Assembly: GCA_964531695.1 (NCBI GenBank)
Contig: CAZHEH010000002.1
Coordinates: 186,001-250,000, forward strand
Reading direction: 5' to 3'
DNA from: JAGXKT01 sp964531695
GTDB lineage: Bacteria > Planctomycetota > Phycisphaerae > SM23-33
Length of the DNA stretch: 64,000 bases
Within the stretch, counting starts at the first letter, position 1. Every line of letters begins with the position of its first letter. A program made the translations under genes and the position numbers. This document shows, one piece after another, positions 53,701-61,693 of the stretch. Under the pieces are notes generated by a model, which did no database searches, was not told the origin of the DNA, and was given only the letters and a program-made list of their open reading frames with translations.

Positions 53701-55422
53701 CTGGATCCGGAAGAACCGCGCGTACTCCCCGCCGTGGTCGAGCAGCTCGTCGTGCGTGCCGTGCTCGATGATCCGCCCGCGGTTGACGAAGAAAATCCGG
53801 TCCGCGCGGAAGATCGTCGAGAGTCGGTGGGCGATGGCGAAGGTGGTCCGCCCGGTGCGGAGCCGCTCCATCGCCTGCTGGATGAGCAGTTCCGTCTCGG
53901 GGTCTACCGACGAGGTCGCCTCGTCGAGCAGCAGGATCTGCGGGTTCTTCAGCAGCGCCCGGGCGATGGACAGCCGCTGCCGCTGGCCCTCGGAGAGCTT
54001 GACGCCGCGCTTGCCGATGGTCGTGTCGTAGCCGTCGGGCATCTCTTCGACGAAGGGCGCCGCGTTGGCCATCTCGGCCGCCTGGATGATCTCCTCGCGG
54101 CTCGCCTCCGGGCGGCCGTAGCCGATGTTCTCCGCGACCGTGCCGGAGAACAGGAAGTCGTCCTGCATGACCATGCCGATGTGTCGGCGGAGCGAGCGAA
54201 GCGTGATGTCGCGGACGTCGTGCCCGTCGATCTTCACGTTGCCCTGGTACGGCTCGTAGAATCGCGGGATCAGTCGCGTGACGGTCGTCTTGCCCGCGCC
54301 GCTCGGGCCGACCAGCGCGACCATCTGCCCCGGCTGTGCGACGAGGTCGATGCCCTGGAGGATCGGCTCCTCGTCGTACCGGAAGTGCACGTCCTCGAAG
54401 CGGACCTCGCCGCGGCACGTCTCGAGCGTCACGGCGTGGGGGCGATCCCGGATGTCCGGGTCGATGTCCATGTACTCCCAGAACCTCTCGATGGACGCGA
54501 AGAACTGCCCGCCCTGCTCCGTGATCATCACCGTCCGCATGATCGGGTGCAGGAAGTAGCCCATGAGCATGATGAACGCCACCAGCTCGCCGATCTGCAT
54601 TTGGTCGTTCATGGTCAGATAGCCGCCGTAGAGCACCACCACGGCCACGCCGAGGTTGTGCAGCAGCATCGCCCCGGGAAAGAGCATGCACATGTGCCGG
54701 ATCACCGACATGCGGCTGCGGTAGTGGTCCGTATTCTCCCGGAGGATCGCCTCGTACTCGCGGTCCTCTCCGGTGAAGGCCTTGATGACCTGGATGCCGC
54801 TGAGGTTCTCCTCCAGCACGTCGGCAAGGGACGCCTTCCGCTCGCGGACGTTGCGGAAGTTCTTCCACATGCGCCCGGCCGTGCGCTGCGTGAAGATGAT
54901 CATCAGCGGCACGGCCGTCAGCGCCACGAGCGCCAGCCGCCACTCCTGGACGAACATGGCGACCATCACGCCGATAACCATCACGAAAGACAGCACCAGC
55001 GCCTCGGGGCCGTGGTGGACGACCTCCTGCACCACGTTGATGTCGTCGACCAGCCGGGACATCAGCCCGCCGGATTTCGTGCGGTCGTGGAAGGACATCG
55101 AGAGCTTCTGGAAATGCCCGTACAGGTCGTTCCGGAGGCGCGAGGTGATGCCCTGGGCGACCTCGTGGCCCCAGTACTCCTTGAACGCCGCGATGCCGAA
55201 GAACAGCACGAAGATGCCGACGATGGCCCCGGCCGTCATCAGCAGCAGGTTGAAATCGCCGGTCGGGATCGCCACGTCGATCAGATACCGCACGACGAGC
55301 GGCGGCAGGATGATCAGCCCGACGGCCAGCACGTGCAGGAACTGGACGAACCAGAACATCCGACGCCGCGGACGGATGTACTGACCTGCGAAACGCTTCA
55401 GGTTCTGCCAGTTGTTGCGCAT
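53665..55422 (-). CDS. ABC exporter (MsbA-like half transporter, fused membrane and ATPase domains)
   Basis: 585 aa from ATG 55422. Six transmembrane helices cover residues 20-310. The nucleotide-binding domain has Walker A GPSGAGKTTVTRLI, Q-loop MVMQDDFLFSGTVAENIGYG, signature KLSEGQRQRLSIARALL (LSEGQ in place of LSGGQ), Walker B ILLLDEATSSVD and His switch FAIAHRLSTI. The family exports lipid A, other lipids, drugs or peptides; the substrate is open. The ribosome site is unusual: GGAGGCC occurs three times in tandem before the ATG. The stop falls inside the sequence duplicated at the assembly gap. Confidence 0.88.
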   Translation of the reverse strand: MRNNWQNLKRFAGQYIRPRRRMFWFVQFLHVLAVGLIILPPLVVRYLIDVAIPTGDFNLLLMTAGAIVGIFVLFFGIAAFKEYWGHEVAQGITSRLRNDLYGHFQKLSMSFHDRTKSGGLMSRLVDDINVVQEVVHHGPEALVLSFVMVIGVMVAMFVQEWRLALVALTAVPLMIIFTQRTAGRMWKNFRNVRERKASLADVLEENLSGIQVIKAFTGEDREYEAILRENTDHYRSRMSVIRHMCMLFPGAMLLHNLGVAVVVLYGGYLTMNDQMQIGELVAFIMLMGYFLHPIMRTVMITEQGGQFFASIERFWEYMDIDPDIRDRPHAVTLETCRGEVRFEDVHFRYDEEPILQGIDLVAQPGQMVALVGPSGAGKTTVTRLIPRFYEPYQGNVKIDGHDVRDITLRSLRRHIGMVMQDDFLFSGTVAENIGYGRPEASREEIIQAAEMANAAPFVEEMPDGYDTTIGKRGVKLSEGQRQRLSIARALLKNPQILLLDEATSSVDPETELLIQQAMERLRTGRTTFAIAHRLSTIFRADRIFFVNRGRIIEHGTHDELLDHGGEYARFFRIQFPSNPTEIPLS

Positions 55423-55610
55423 GGCCTCCGGCCTCCGGCCTCCGGACGCCGCCCTCGCACTGCGCCCGATGGCAAACCCGACATGAGAACCGATGGCACC
55501 GCCAAAGGCAAGGGCAGAGCGAGCCGGAAGAGGGCACGCGATCGTGCGCACCGGCGCTTCCGATTCATGGATATCGACGCGATCGTGCGCACAGACGCGT
55601 GCGCAAGCGA

Positions 55611-55626
55611 TGTTCCACGTGGAACA
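55611..55626. promoter_or_regulatory. parS-like centromere site
   Basis: TGTTCCACGTGGAACA is a perfect 16-bp palindrome that fits the bacterial parS consensus bound by ParB (TGTTNCACGTGAAACA and the fully palindromic variant known from pseudomonads). It lies in a 284-bp intergenic region between divergent genes. ParB spreading and SMC loading start at such sites, which usually cluster near the replication origin. No parA or parB gene is in the window. Confidence 0.7.
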
Positions 55627-55706
55627 ATTGCGTTTGCGCGGCGCGAGGCGGGCGCGTCCGGGGTGGAATCGTGGCGCCGCGCGGCCGGTCTGGTATAACC
55701 CTTGGC

Positions 55707-56372
55707 ATGAAATACGACGCCGTGATGTTCGACCTCGACGGAACGCTGCTGGACACGCTGGAGGACCTGGCGGACTCGATGAACGCCGCACTGTCGCTGG
55801 CGGGGCTGCCGACGCACGGGGTGGGGGCGTATCGGCGGTTCGTCGGGGACGGCGTGGTGAACCTGGCGCGTCGGGCGGCGCCGCCGCGGCTGGCGGGGGA
55901 CGAGGACGCGGTGGCGCGGCTCGTCGAGGCGATGCGGGCGCAGTACGCCGAGCGGTGGCAGGCGAAGACGCGATGCTACGACGGCGTGCCCGAGCTGCTG
56001 GACGCGCTGGCGTCGCGGTCGATCCCCACGGCCGTGCTGAGCAATAAGCCGGACGACTTCACGCGGCTGTGCGTCGGCGAGCTGCTCGGGCGGTGGACGT
56101 TCGACGCGGTTCGGGGCGTGCGCGACGATACGCCGCGCAAGCCGGATGCGGGCGGGGCGCTGGCGGTGGCGGCCGGCGTGGGCGTGCCGCCGGAGCGGTG
56201 GCTGTACGTCGGCGACACGAACACGGACATGCGGACGGCCGCGGCCGCGGGGATGTACGCCGTCGGCGCGCTGTGGGGCTTCCGCGACGCGGCGGAGCTG
56301 CGTGCCTCCGGCGCGGCCGTGCTGATCGAGCATCCGGTCGAAGTGCTGTCGCTGCTGGACGGCGGCGGATAA
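55707..56372 (+). CDS. gph: Phosphoglycolate phosphatase-like HAD hydrolase
   Basis: 221 aa from ATG 55707. HAD motif I YDAVMFDLDGTLLDTLEDL, motif II AVLSNKP, motif III with Lys at TPRKPDAGG and motif IV WLYVGDTNTDMRTAAAAGM. The cap is the alpha-helical C1 type of phosphoglycolate phosphatases. Substrate specificity cannot be read with certainty. TATAAC (55694-55699) lies 7 nt before the ATG and no ribosome site is seen, so it may be translated from a leaderless mRNA. Confidence 0.85.
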   Translation: MKYDAVMFDLDGTLLDTLEDLADSMNAALSLAGLPTHGVGAYRRFVGDGVVNLARRAAPPRLAGDEDAVARLVEAMRAQYAERWQAKTRCYDGVPELLDALASRSIPTAVLSNKPDDFTRLCVGELLGRWTFDAVRGVRDDTPRKPDAGGALAVAAGVGVPPERWLYVGDTNTDMRTAAAAGMYAVGALWGFRDAAELRASGAAVLIEHPVEVLSLLDGGG

Positions 56373-56379
56373 CATACTT

Positions 56380-56448
56380 GGGTGGCGTTGCCGGCTTGTC
56401 CGGCAGTGAGTCGCAGCGGGTGGCACTGCCGGCTTGTCCGGCAGTGAG
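56380..56448. repeat. Two direct copies of a 31-bp element
   Basis: Copies at 56380-56410 and 56418-56448 differ at two positions. Each contains the hairpin TGCCGG-CTTGT-CCGGCA. Period 38 bp. A further hairpin (56457-56479) follows directly, so the whole gph downstream gap is repeat-derived. Confidence 0.75.
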
Positions 56449-56515
56449 CCAGGCAACACGGGCGGACGCGCCGCCCGTGCCGCCCCGCGAGGCGCCTCAG
56501 GGAAAGGAACCTGAC

Positions 56516-57088
56516 ATGAGCAAGACGACGATGGCGATGGTGGCGGCGTTGCTGGCCGCGTCGATGGGGTTGGGCGGCTGCTGGAGCACGGTGGTCGGCG
56601 AGGGGGCCGGGCTGTTCATGGGCGCCCGGGGCGTGCACGCGGTGACGCAGCCGATGTCGTCGGACGACGGCGCCCGCCCGCTGGGCGAGTACTCGCGCTT
56701 CGTGATGGGCGAGTGGTCGGACGACTTCGGCGGGAAGGTTCCGGACCAGCTCTTCACGCTGCTGCCGGGCAAGTTCGCCGAGGCCCGCGAGCACGCCAAA
56801 CTGCCGAACGACGCGGGCGGCAAGACGCTGGTCGTCCGCGGGCGCGTGCTGCACTACGAGAGCGAGAACCTCTTCGGCATGATCACCGGGCCGCTCGAAG
56901 AGGCGGTCGCGCGCGTCGAGCTGGTGGACCAGGAGACCGGCCGGGTGCTGGCGGCCGGCAACTGCATCGGCCGGACCGAAGAGCGGGTCAACCAGGGCGT
57001 CGAGAAGAAGGCCGAGGGGCTCGCCAAGGCGGTCGTCAAGTGGATCAGCTCGCGCTACCCCGAGCGCGACGATGCGGACGAGGAGTAG
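56516..57088 (+). CDS. Lipoprotein, DUF4410-like
   Basis: 190 aa from ATG 56516 with AAAGGAA 8 nt upstream. The signal ends in lipobox LGGC (Cys22). The mature part (LGEYSRFVMGEWSDDFGGKVPDQLFTLLPGKFAEAREHAKL...TLVVRGRVLHYESENLFGMITGPLEEAVARVELVDQETGRVLAAGNCIGRTEE) matches the layout of DUF4410-type envelope proteins: a two-layer domain with VRG-type strand and a conserved Gly-rich turn. Function unknown. Monocistronic. Confidence 0.72.
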   Translation: MSKTTMAMVAALLAASMGLGGCWSTVVGEGAGLFMGARGVHAVTQPMSSDDGARPLGEYSRFVMGEWSDDFGGKVPDQLFTLLPGKFAEAREHAKLPNDAGGKTLVVRGRVLHYESENLFGMITGPLEEAVARVELVDQETGRVLAAGNCIGRTEERVNQGVEKKAEGLAKAVVKWISSRYPERDDADEE

Positions 57089-57184
57089 CGGCGCGGGCAT
57101 CCGTTTGTAGCGAGGCCGTGCGCGGCGGGTCGGCGCGGGCAGCTTGCCCGCTCGCCGTACTTCGATCTCCGACCCGGCGCGGCG

Positions 57185-57922
57185 CTACGAGGCCGCGCCC
57201 CGTCCGGCCGCCTCGTACAGCGCGATGCCCACGGCCACGGAGAGGTTCAGCGAGTCGATCGCATCCGTCTGCGGGATCGACAGCGGCGTGCCGACCTGCG
57301 CGAACTCATCCGGCAGGCCCGGACCTTCGCCGCCGAAGATCAGTGTCCACGGCCGCGGGAACTCGGCCGCGCGGATCGGCGTCGCCGCGCCGGTGATCAG
57401 CGGATGGCAGCTCCGCTCGTGTCGCGCGCGATACGCGTCGAACGTGTCGAAGTGCTCGCGGCGACACCGGAAGACGGCGCCCATCGACGCCCGCACGACG
57501 CGCGGGTGGTTGATATCGGGCGCGCTTCCGACCAGCGCCAGGTCGGCCACGCCGAACCCAGCCATCGTCCGCAGGATCGTGCCGAGGTTGCCCATGTCGG
57601 CCGCGCCGACCAGAGCCACATGATCGGCCGCGGCATCCAGCGCCGCCGCGTACTTGCGGAACACGCCGACGGCGTAGTCGTTCTCGCGGGCGCCGAGCCG
57701 CTCGAGCGTGCGGTCGTTGGCGAGCACCTCGACGCCGCGCTCGCCGCACAGCCGCGCGATCCGCCGCGCCCCGGCGTTGGCCTCCGCCCGCGGGCTGAGC
57801 ACCACGCCGAGCACGTCCCCCGGCCGCCGCGCGAGCAGCTCCAGCGTCGGGTACACCCCGAACGCGTACGAATGCTCGAACCCCTTCTGATATCGCTTCA
57901 GCCGCACCTTCATCGGCGCCAT
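57185..57922 (-). CDS. TrmH/SpoU-family RNA 2'-O-methyltransferase
   Basis: 245 aa from ATG 57922 (57913 possible). The three SPOUT motifs are present: VGAADMGNLGTILRTMAGFG (with Asn and Arg), WTLIFGGEGPGLPDEF and LSIPQTDAIDSLNLSVAVGIALYEA, which form the trefoil knot. An N-terminal substrate-binding domain occupies residues 1-90. The target (tRNA or 23S rRNA) cannot be told. Confidence 0.85.
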   Translation of the reverse strand: MAPMKVRLKRYQKGFEHSYAFGVYPTLELLARRPGDVLGVVLSPRAEANAGARRIARLCGERGVEVLANDRTLERLGARENDYAVGVFRKYAAALDAAADHVALVGAADMGNLGTILRTMAGFGVADLALVGSAPDINHPRVVRASMGAVFRCRREHFDTFDAYRARHERSCHPLITGAATPIRAAEFPRPWTLIFGGEGPGLPDEFAQVGTPLSIPQTDAIDSLNLSVAVGIALYEAAGRGAAS

Positions 57923-58077
57923 TTCACCACAGCAAACGCGCAGGAGCCAGCGATCGAGCGCTCCCGGCCGGCCCGGCCGAGGCGCAACCATGGCGCACCA
58001 TGGACCGGCTGGAGCGGTGTGCTCGCGTCGTGGACCCGCTGCGATCTTCTCGATCTCGGCGCTGAGCGGCCGTTGGG

Positions 58078-58956
58078 CTAGCCCAGGCCGTCCACGGCCG
58101 CGCGGAGGGCGCGGATGTGCTCGGGCGTCGTGCCGCAGCAGCCGCCGAGGAAGCTCGCGCCGGCGTCGAGGATGCGCGGGGCGTGGGCCGCGAACTCGTC
58201 CGGGCCCATGGGGAAGACGGTTTCGCCGTCGCGGACCTGCGGCATGCCGGCGTTGGGCTTGATCCAGATCGGCAGGTCGGTCGCCTCGCGGAGCATCCCC
58301 GCGACGGTGACGTAGGTTTCCGGGCCGACGCCGCAGTTCGCGCCGACGCCCGCGGCGCCGCCGGCGTCCGCGGCCGCGGCCAGGTCCGCGGGGGACTCGC
58401 CCATCATCGTCCGCGTCTTGTCCGGCCCGGCGGAGAAGGTCATCGAGCAGATCACCGGCAGGTCGGTCGCCTCGCGCACGGCCGCGAGAGCGAGCTGCAA
58501 CTCGGCCAGCTCGTTGAAGGTTTCGAGCACGATGGCATCGACGCCGCCGCGTGCCAGCGCGGCCGCGGACTCGGCGAAGGCGGCGGACAGCTCGTCCGGG
58601 CCGACCTCGCCCATCATGACGACCTTGCCGGTCGGGCCGATCGAGCCGAAGACCCTGGCCGCGTCCCCGGCGGCGCGACGAGCGATCTGTGCGGCCGCCT
58701 CGCACAGCCCGGCCGCGCGCTCGGCGGCGCCATGGGCCTCCAGCGCGAAGCGATTGCCGCCGAAGGTGTTGGTGAGGATGACGTCGCTGCCGGCGTCGAC
58801 GTAGCTGCGGGCGACGCGCTCGACGGCGTCGGGGTTGTCGGCGTTCCACAGCTCGGGGCACTGCCCGGCCGGCAGGCCGTGCTTCTGCAACTCGGTGCCC
58901 GTGGCGCCGTCCGCTATGCGCGGCGTTGCGGCGAATTGCTCGAGGTCCAGCGTCAT
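58078..58956 (-). CDS. Homocysteine S-methyltransferase family protein
   Basis: 292 aa. Barrel fold with DGATGTELQKHGLPAGQCPELWN at the N-terminus, VILTNTFGGNRFALEAHG, FGSIGPTGK, VLETFNELAELQLAL, and the zinc ligands GANCG and GGCCGTTPEHI. It corresponds to the stand-alone homocysteine domain as in MetH residues 1-300, BHMT or MmuM. Methyl donor is unknown; no MetH folate or cobalamin domains are next to it. No SAM riboswitch is evident upstream. Confidence 0.85.
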   Translation of the reverse strand: MTLDLEQFAATPRIADGATGTELQKHGLPAGQCPELWNADNPDAVERVARSYVDAGSDVILTNTFGGNRFALEAHGAAERAAGLCEAAAQIARRAAGDAARVFGSIGPTGKVVMMGEVGPDELSAAFAESAAALARGGVDAIVLETFNELAELQLALAAVREATDLPVICSMTFSAGPDKTRTMMGESPADLAAAADAGGAAGVGANCGVGPETYVTVAGMLREATDLPIWIKPNAGMPQVRDGETVFPMGPDEFAAHAPRILDAGASFLGGCCGTTPEHIRALRAAVDGLG

Positions 58957-59161
58957 GTCGGTTCCTTCCGGTCGGTGACGGCCGCATTATAGCGGCCGGT
59001 GCCGGTTGTAGCGAAGACGTCCTGCCTTCGTGTAGCGGGGCCGTCCCGGCCTCGTAGTTACGCCCGGCCGTGGCTGCGCTCCCGTTGGCGGGCGTTGCGC
59101 CTTGTCCGGCCGCGGTAGCGGCGGCAGAAGGTAACCCGGTCCGTCCGGGCCGGGGAAAGCT

Positions 59162-59203
59162 CCGCGGGCAGGATGCCCGCGGTACGCGAAGGCAAGATGC
59201 CTT
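59162..59203. repeat. Pair of small hairpin elements
   Basis: CCGCGGGCA-GGA-TGCCCGCGG (59162-59182) and AAGGCA-AGA-TGCCTT (59189-59203) are perfect hairpins with purine loops. Similar GGCA-xGA-TGCC units recur in intergenic DNA, for example near 57138. Confidence 0.6.
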
Positions 59204-59256
59204 GGTCACAGGGAGGCGAGCCGTGACCACGCTCCATAGGGTTCAGATACAGGCAG

Positions 59257-59274
59257 ACCCCAATATATTGGGGT
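59257..59274. promoter_or_regulatory. 18-bp perfect palindrome, possible operator
   Basis: ACCCCAATATATTGGGGT reads the same on both strands; the AT centre is unusual in this genome. TTGACC overlaps its right end. It lies about 170 bp before the MerR-type gene. Confidence 0.6.
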
Positions 59275-59385
59275 TGACCTGGGGTGGCGTGCCCGGCCGA
59301 TCCAGGCCCTCTCGGCGACGGGCCCGCCTTTTCTCCAGTTTTTCTGCATTTTTCGTTTGCCCCGGCTCGGTCCGCGGCAGTAAAA

Positions 59386-59408
59386 GCTTTTTACGAAACG
59401 TAAAAAGC
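59386..59408. promoter_or_regulatory. 23-bp inverted repeat directly upstream of the regulator gene
   Basis: Arms GCTTTTTACG (59386-59395) and its exact complement (59399-59408) flank AAA. GTAAAAGC at 59380-59387 adds a third partial half-site overlapping the left arm. It ends 20 nt before the ATG of the MerR-type regulator, a position fit for autoregulation. Confidence 0.65.
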
Positions 59409-59428
59409 ACTTTGAGCGGCAGACGCGC

Positions 59429-59752
59429 ATGTCACTGACACAGAGAGAAGGCGGCGAGCATCGGCGGCCGGGAGGCGTGTCGGCCCCCGCGGCCGGGCGC
59501 GGCGGGGGCGGACGCATCCCACCCAAGCGGTACCGCATCGGCGAGTTGGTCGAGTTCGCGGGCGTGAGCCGTCAGACGATCCACAATTACACGACGATGG
59601 GCCTGCTGCGGGAGTCCAACTGGACGCCGGGCGGGCACCGGCTGTACGACGAATCGGCCTTCGACCGGCTCGAGGAGATCGCCCGGCTGAAGGCCGCGAG
59701 CAAGACGATGGCCGAGATACGGGCGCACTTCGCCCGGCGGAACGGCATGTAG
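59429..59752 (+). CDS. MerR-family transcriptional regulator
   Basis: 107 aa. After a Gly/Pro/Arg-rich 32-residue leader, residues 34-100 form a MerR winged helix: YRIGELVEFAGVSRQTIHNYTTMGLLRESNWTPGGHRLYDESAFDRLEEIARLKAASKTMAEIRAHF. There is no effector domain after the short dimerisation helix. A strong inverted repeat lies just upstream, and the flagellar genes start 60 nt downstream in the same direction, so it may control them. If translation starts at a later codon the leader would be absent; no in-frame ATG with a good site is seen. Confidence 0.83.
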   Translation: MSLTQREGGEHRRPGGVSAPAAGRGGGGRIPPKRYRIGELVEFAGVSRQTIHNYTTMGLLRESNWTPGGHRLYDESAFDRLEEIARLKAASKTMAEIRAHFARRNGM

Positions 59753-59812
59753 CGAGCCCGGCCGGCGGTGCGCGGAACCGCGATGGGCCACGGTCATGGA
59801 GGACCGGGCGGC

Positions 59813-61693
59813 ATGAAGCGGCTTAGACATTTCCGCAGGCGCCTCGCGAGGCGATGGACCGGGCTGACGTCGCGTCAGCGGATCGCGGGTTGCGTTCTGC
59901 TCACGCTCCTGCTGATCGGGTGCGCCTGGCTGGCGCTGGCCGCACGCGGCGGCGGGGCGGAGAGGGTCCGCCTGAGCGACGAGCCCCTGCCGCCGGCGCG
60001 CGAGACCGAGCTGGTCGCGCGGCTGGGCGAGCGGGGCATCTCCTGCGAGCGCCGCGAGGACGGGCTGTACGTCCCGCCCGAGGCGGCGGCCGCGGCGCGG
60101 GCGGAGCTGGCAAAACTGGCCAACCGGGAAGACCCGACGGAGCCGCTGCGCCGGCTGGCGGCGGGGACGGACATCTGGTCGAGCGAATCGCAGCAGTCGA
60201 AGCGTTGGCAGGCGGCCAAGATGCAGACGCTCAGCCGGCTGGTCGAGCGGCTGCCGGGCGTGCGGGCGGCGACGGTGCTGTTCGAGCCGGGCAGTCCGCG
60301 CCGGCTCGGGGCGCCGGCGGTGGCGCCGAAGGCGGTCGTCAACGTGACGCTCGACGAGGGGGCCGGGATGACCGACACGCTCGTGGCGACCATCGCGGAC
60401 CAGGTCGCGGGCAGCATTCACGGCATGGATCGCTCGGGCGTCCGCATCGTGGACTCGGCGGGCGGCACCCACACGGCCCGGCGGAGCGCCGGGGCGGATG
60501 CCGACGCCGGGCTGGCCGCGGTTCGAGAGGCCGAGGCACACTACGAGGGCAAGGTCCGTGCCGCGCTGCGCCACATCGAAGGCCTCACGGTGGCGGTACA
60601 CGTCGAGCCCGGCGGCGAGGGCCTACGCTGCACGGGGGCGAGCGTGTCCGTGCCGCGGTCGCACCTGCTTTCCGGCACGGGCGGGGTGGGCGGCGACCCG
60701 GCGGATTCGGCGCGGGCCGAGTCGATCCGGCGGAGCGTGCAGCGGCTGATCGGCGCCGACTCTCCGGACGCGGTGGTGATTCATACGTTGGACGACGGGC
60801 CGGCCCTCGCGGCGGAGGCGCCGACGGCCGGGGAGCCGGCCGAGCCGGATTCGGCCGGTGCGGTGATGGCCGGCGTGGTGCTGGCGGGCGTGAGCGGGGT
60901 CGGCGTGATCCTGCTGCTCCGTCGGCGTGAGCGGCGCTGTGCGGCCGCGGAAGAGCCGCCGGAGGATGCCGAGCCGGCCGGGCCGGCGGCGGAGCCCATC
61001 CCGGCGGGCGCGGGCTCGCCCTTTTCCGCCTTGCGGCACCTGGGTTCCGGCTCGCTCCGCGCGGCGCTGGCGGGCGAGCATCCTCAGACGGCGGCGATCG
61101 TGCTGGCGCACGTGGATGCGGAGACGGCCGCGGCGGTTCTGGCCGGGCTGGATGCCGGCGTGCAGGTCGAGGTGACGCGACGAATCGCGGCGATGGAACG
61201 GGTGGATCCGGAAGCGGCCCGCCAGGTGGCGGCCGCAGTGGCGCGCCGGGCGGAGCAGGCGGAGCAGGACGTTCCGGCCGGGGGGCCGGGCGCGGCGGCG
61301 GAGATCCTCGCGCGGTCCGGCGTGGAGACCGAACAGGCGGTTCTGGGCGGGCTGGAAGCCGACGCGCCCGAGCTGGCGGACGAGTTGCGGCGGCGGATTT
61401 TCGCCTTCGAGGAATTGGCGCATGTTCCCGCGCAGGTGCTGCACGCGGCGCTGATGCGGTTGGACACGGGGGAGGTGGCCCTGGCCCTGACGGCCGCGGA
61501 TGAGGCGGTCGGCAAGCGGGCGCTTTCGTGCCTGCCCGCGGCCGCCAGACGGGAACTGCGAGCGGCGATGGACGACCTGGGGGCCGTGCGGCTGGCGGAC
61601 GTCGAGGCGGCGCAGTGGCGGCTGGTCCAGGCCGCGCGGCGGGCCGGCGCGGGGCGGTACGCCTCCGAGACGCGAACGGAGGTGTGGACCTGA
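59813..61693 (+). CDS. fliF: Flagellar MS-ring protein FliF fused to FliG middle and C-terminal domains
   Basis: 626 aa from ATG 59813, with GGAGG 10 nt upstream. Residues 24-44 are transmembrane helix 1. Residues 50-330 contain ring-building motifs like those of FliF (RETELVARLGERGISCERREDGLYVPPEAAAAARAELA; SRLVERLPGVRAATVLFEPG; TLVATIADQVAGSIHGMDRSGVRIVDSAGG) and a short third domain (HYEGKVRAALRHIEGLTVAVHVE). Residues 349-370 are helix 2. A 35-residue linker leads to FliG-M (SLRAALAGEHPQTAAIVLAHV; EHPQ at 422-425) and FliG-C (IFAFEELAHVPAQVLHAALMRLDTGEVALALT...LGAVRLADVEAAQ) to residue 610. FliG-N and the FliF cytoplasmic tail are missing. No separate fliG follows; fliH overlaps by one base. 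Confidence 0.87.
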   Translation: MKRLRHFRRRLARRWTGLTSRQRIAGCVLLTLLLIGCAWLALAARGGGAERVRLSDEPLPPARETELVARLGERGISCERREDGLYVPPEAAAAARAELAKLANREDPTEPLRRLAAGTDIWSSESQQSKRWQAAKMQTLSRLVERLPGVRAATVLFEPGSPRRLGAPAVAPKAVVNVTLDEGAGMTDTLVATIADQVAGSIHGMDRSGVRIVDSAGGTHTARRSAGADADAGLAAVREAEAHYEGKVRAALRHIEGLTVAVHVEPGGEGLRCTGASVSVPRSHLLSGTGGVGGDPADSARAESIRRSVQRLIGADSPDAVVIHTLDDGPALAAEAPTAGEPAEPDSAGAVMAGVVLAGVSGVGVILLLRRRERRCAAAEEPPEDAEPAGPAAEPIPAGAGSPFSALRHLGSGSLRAALAGEHPQTAAIVLAHVDAETAAAVLAGLDAGVQVEVTRRIAAMERVDPEAARQVAAAVARRAEQAEQDVPAGGPGAAAEILARSGVETEQAVLGGLEADAPELADELRRRIFAFEELAHVPAQVLHAALMRLDTGEVALALTAADEAVGKRALSCLPAAARRELRAAMDDLGAVRLADVEAAQWRLVQAARRAGAGRYASETRTEVWT

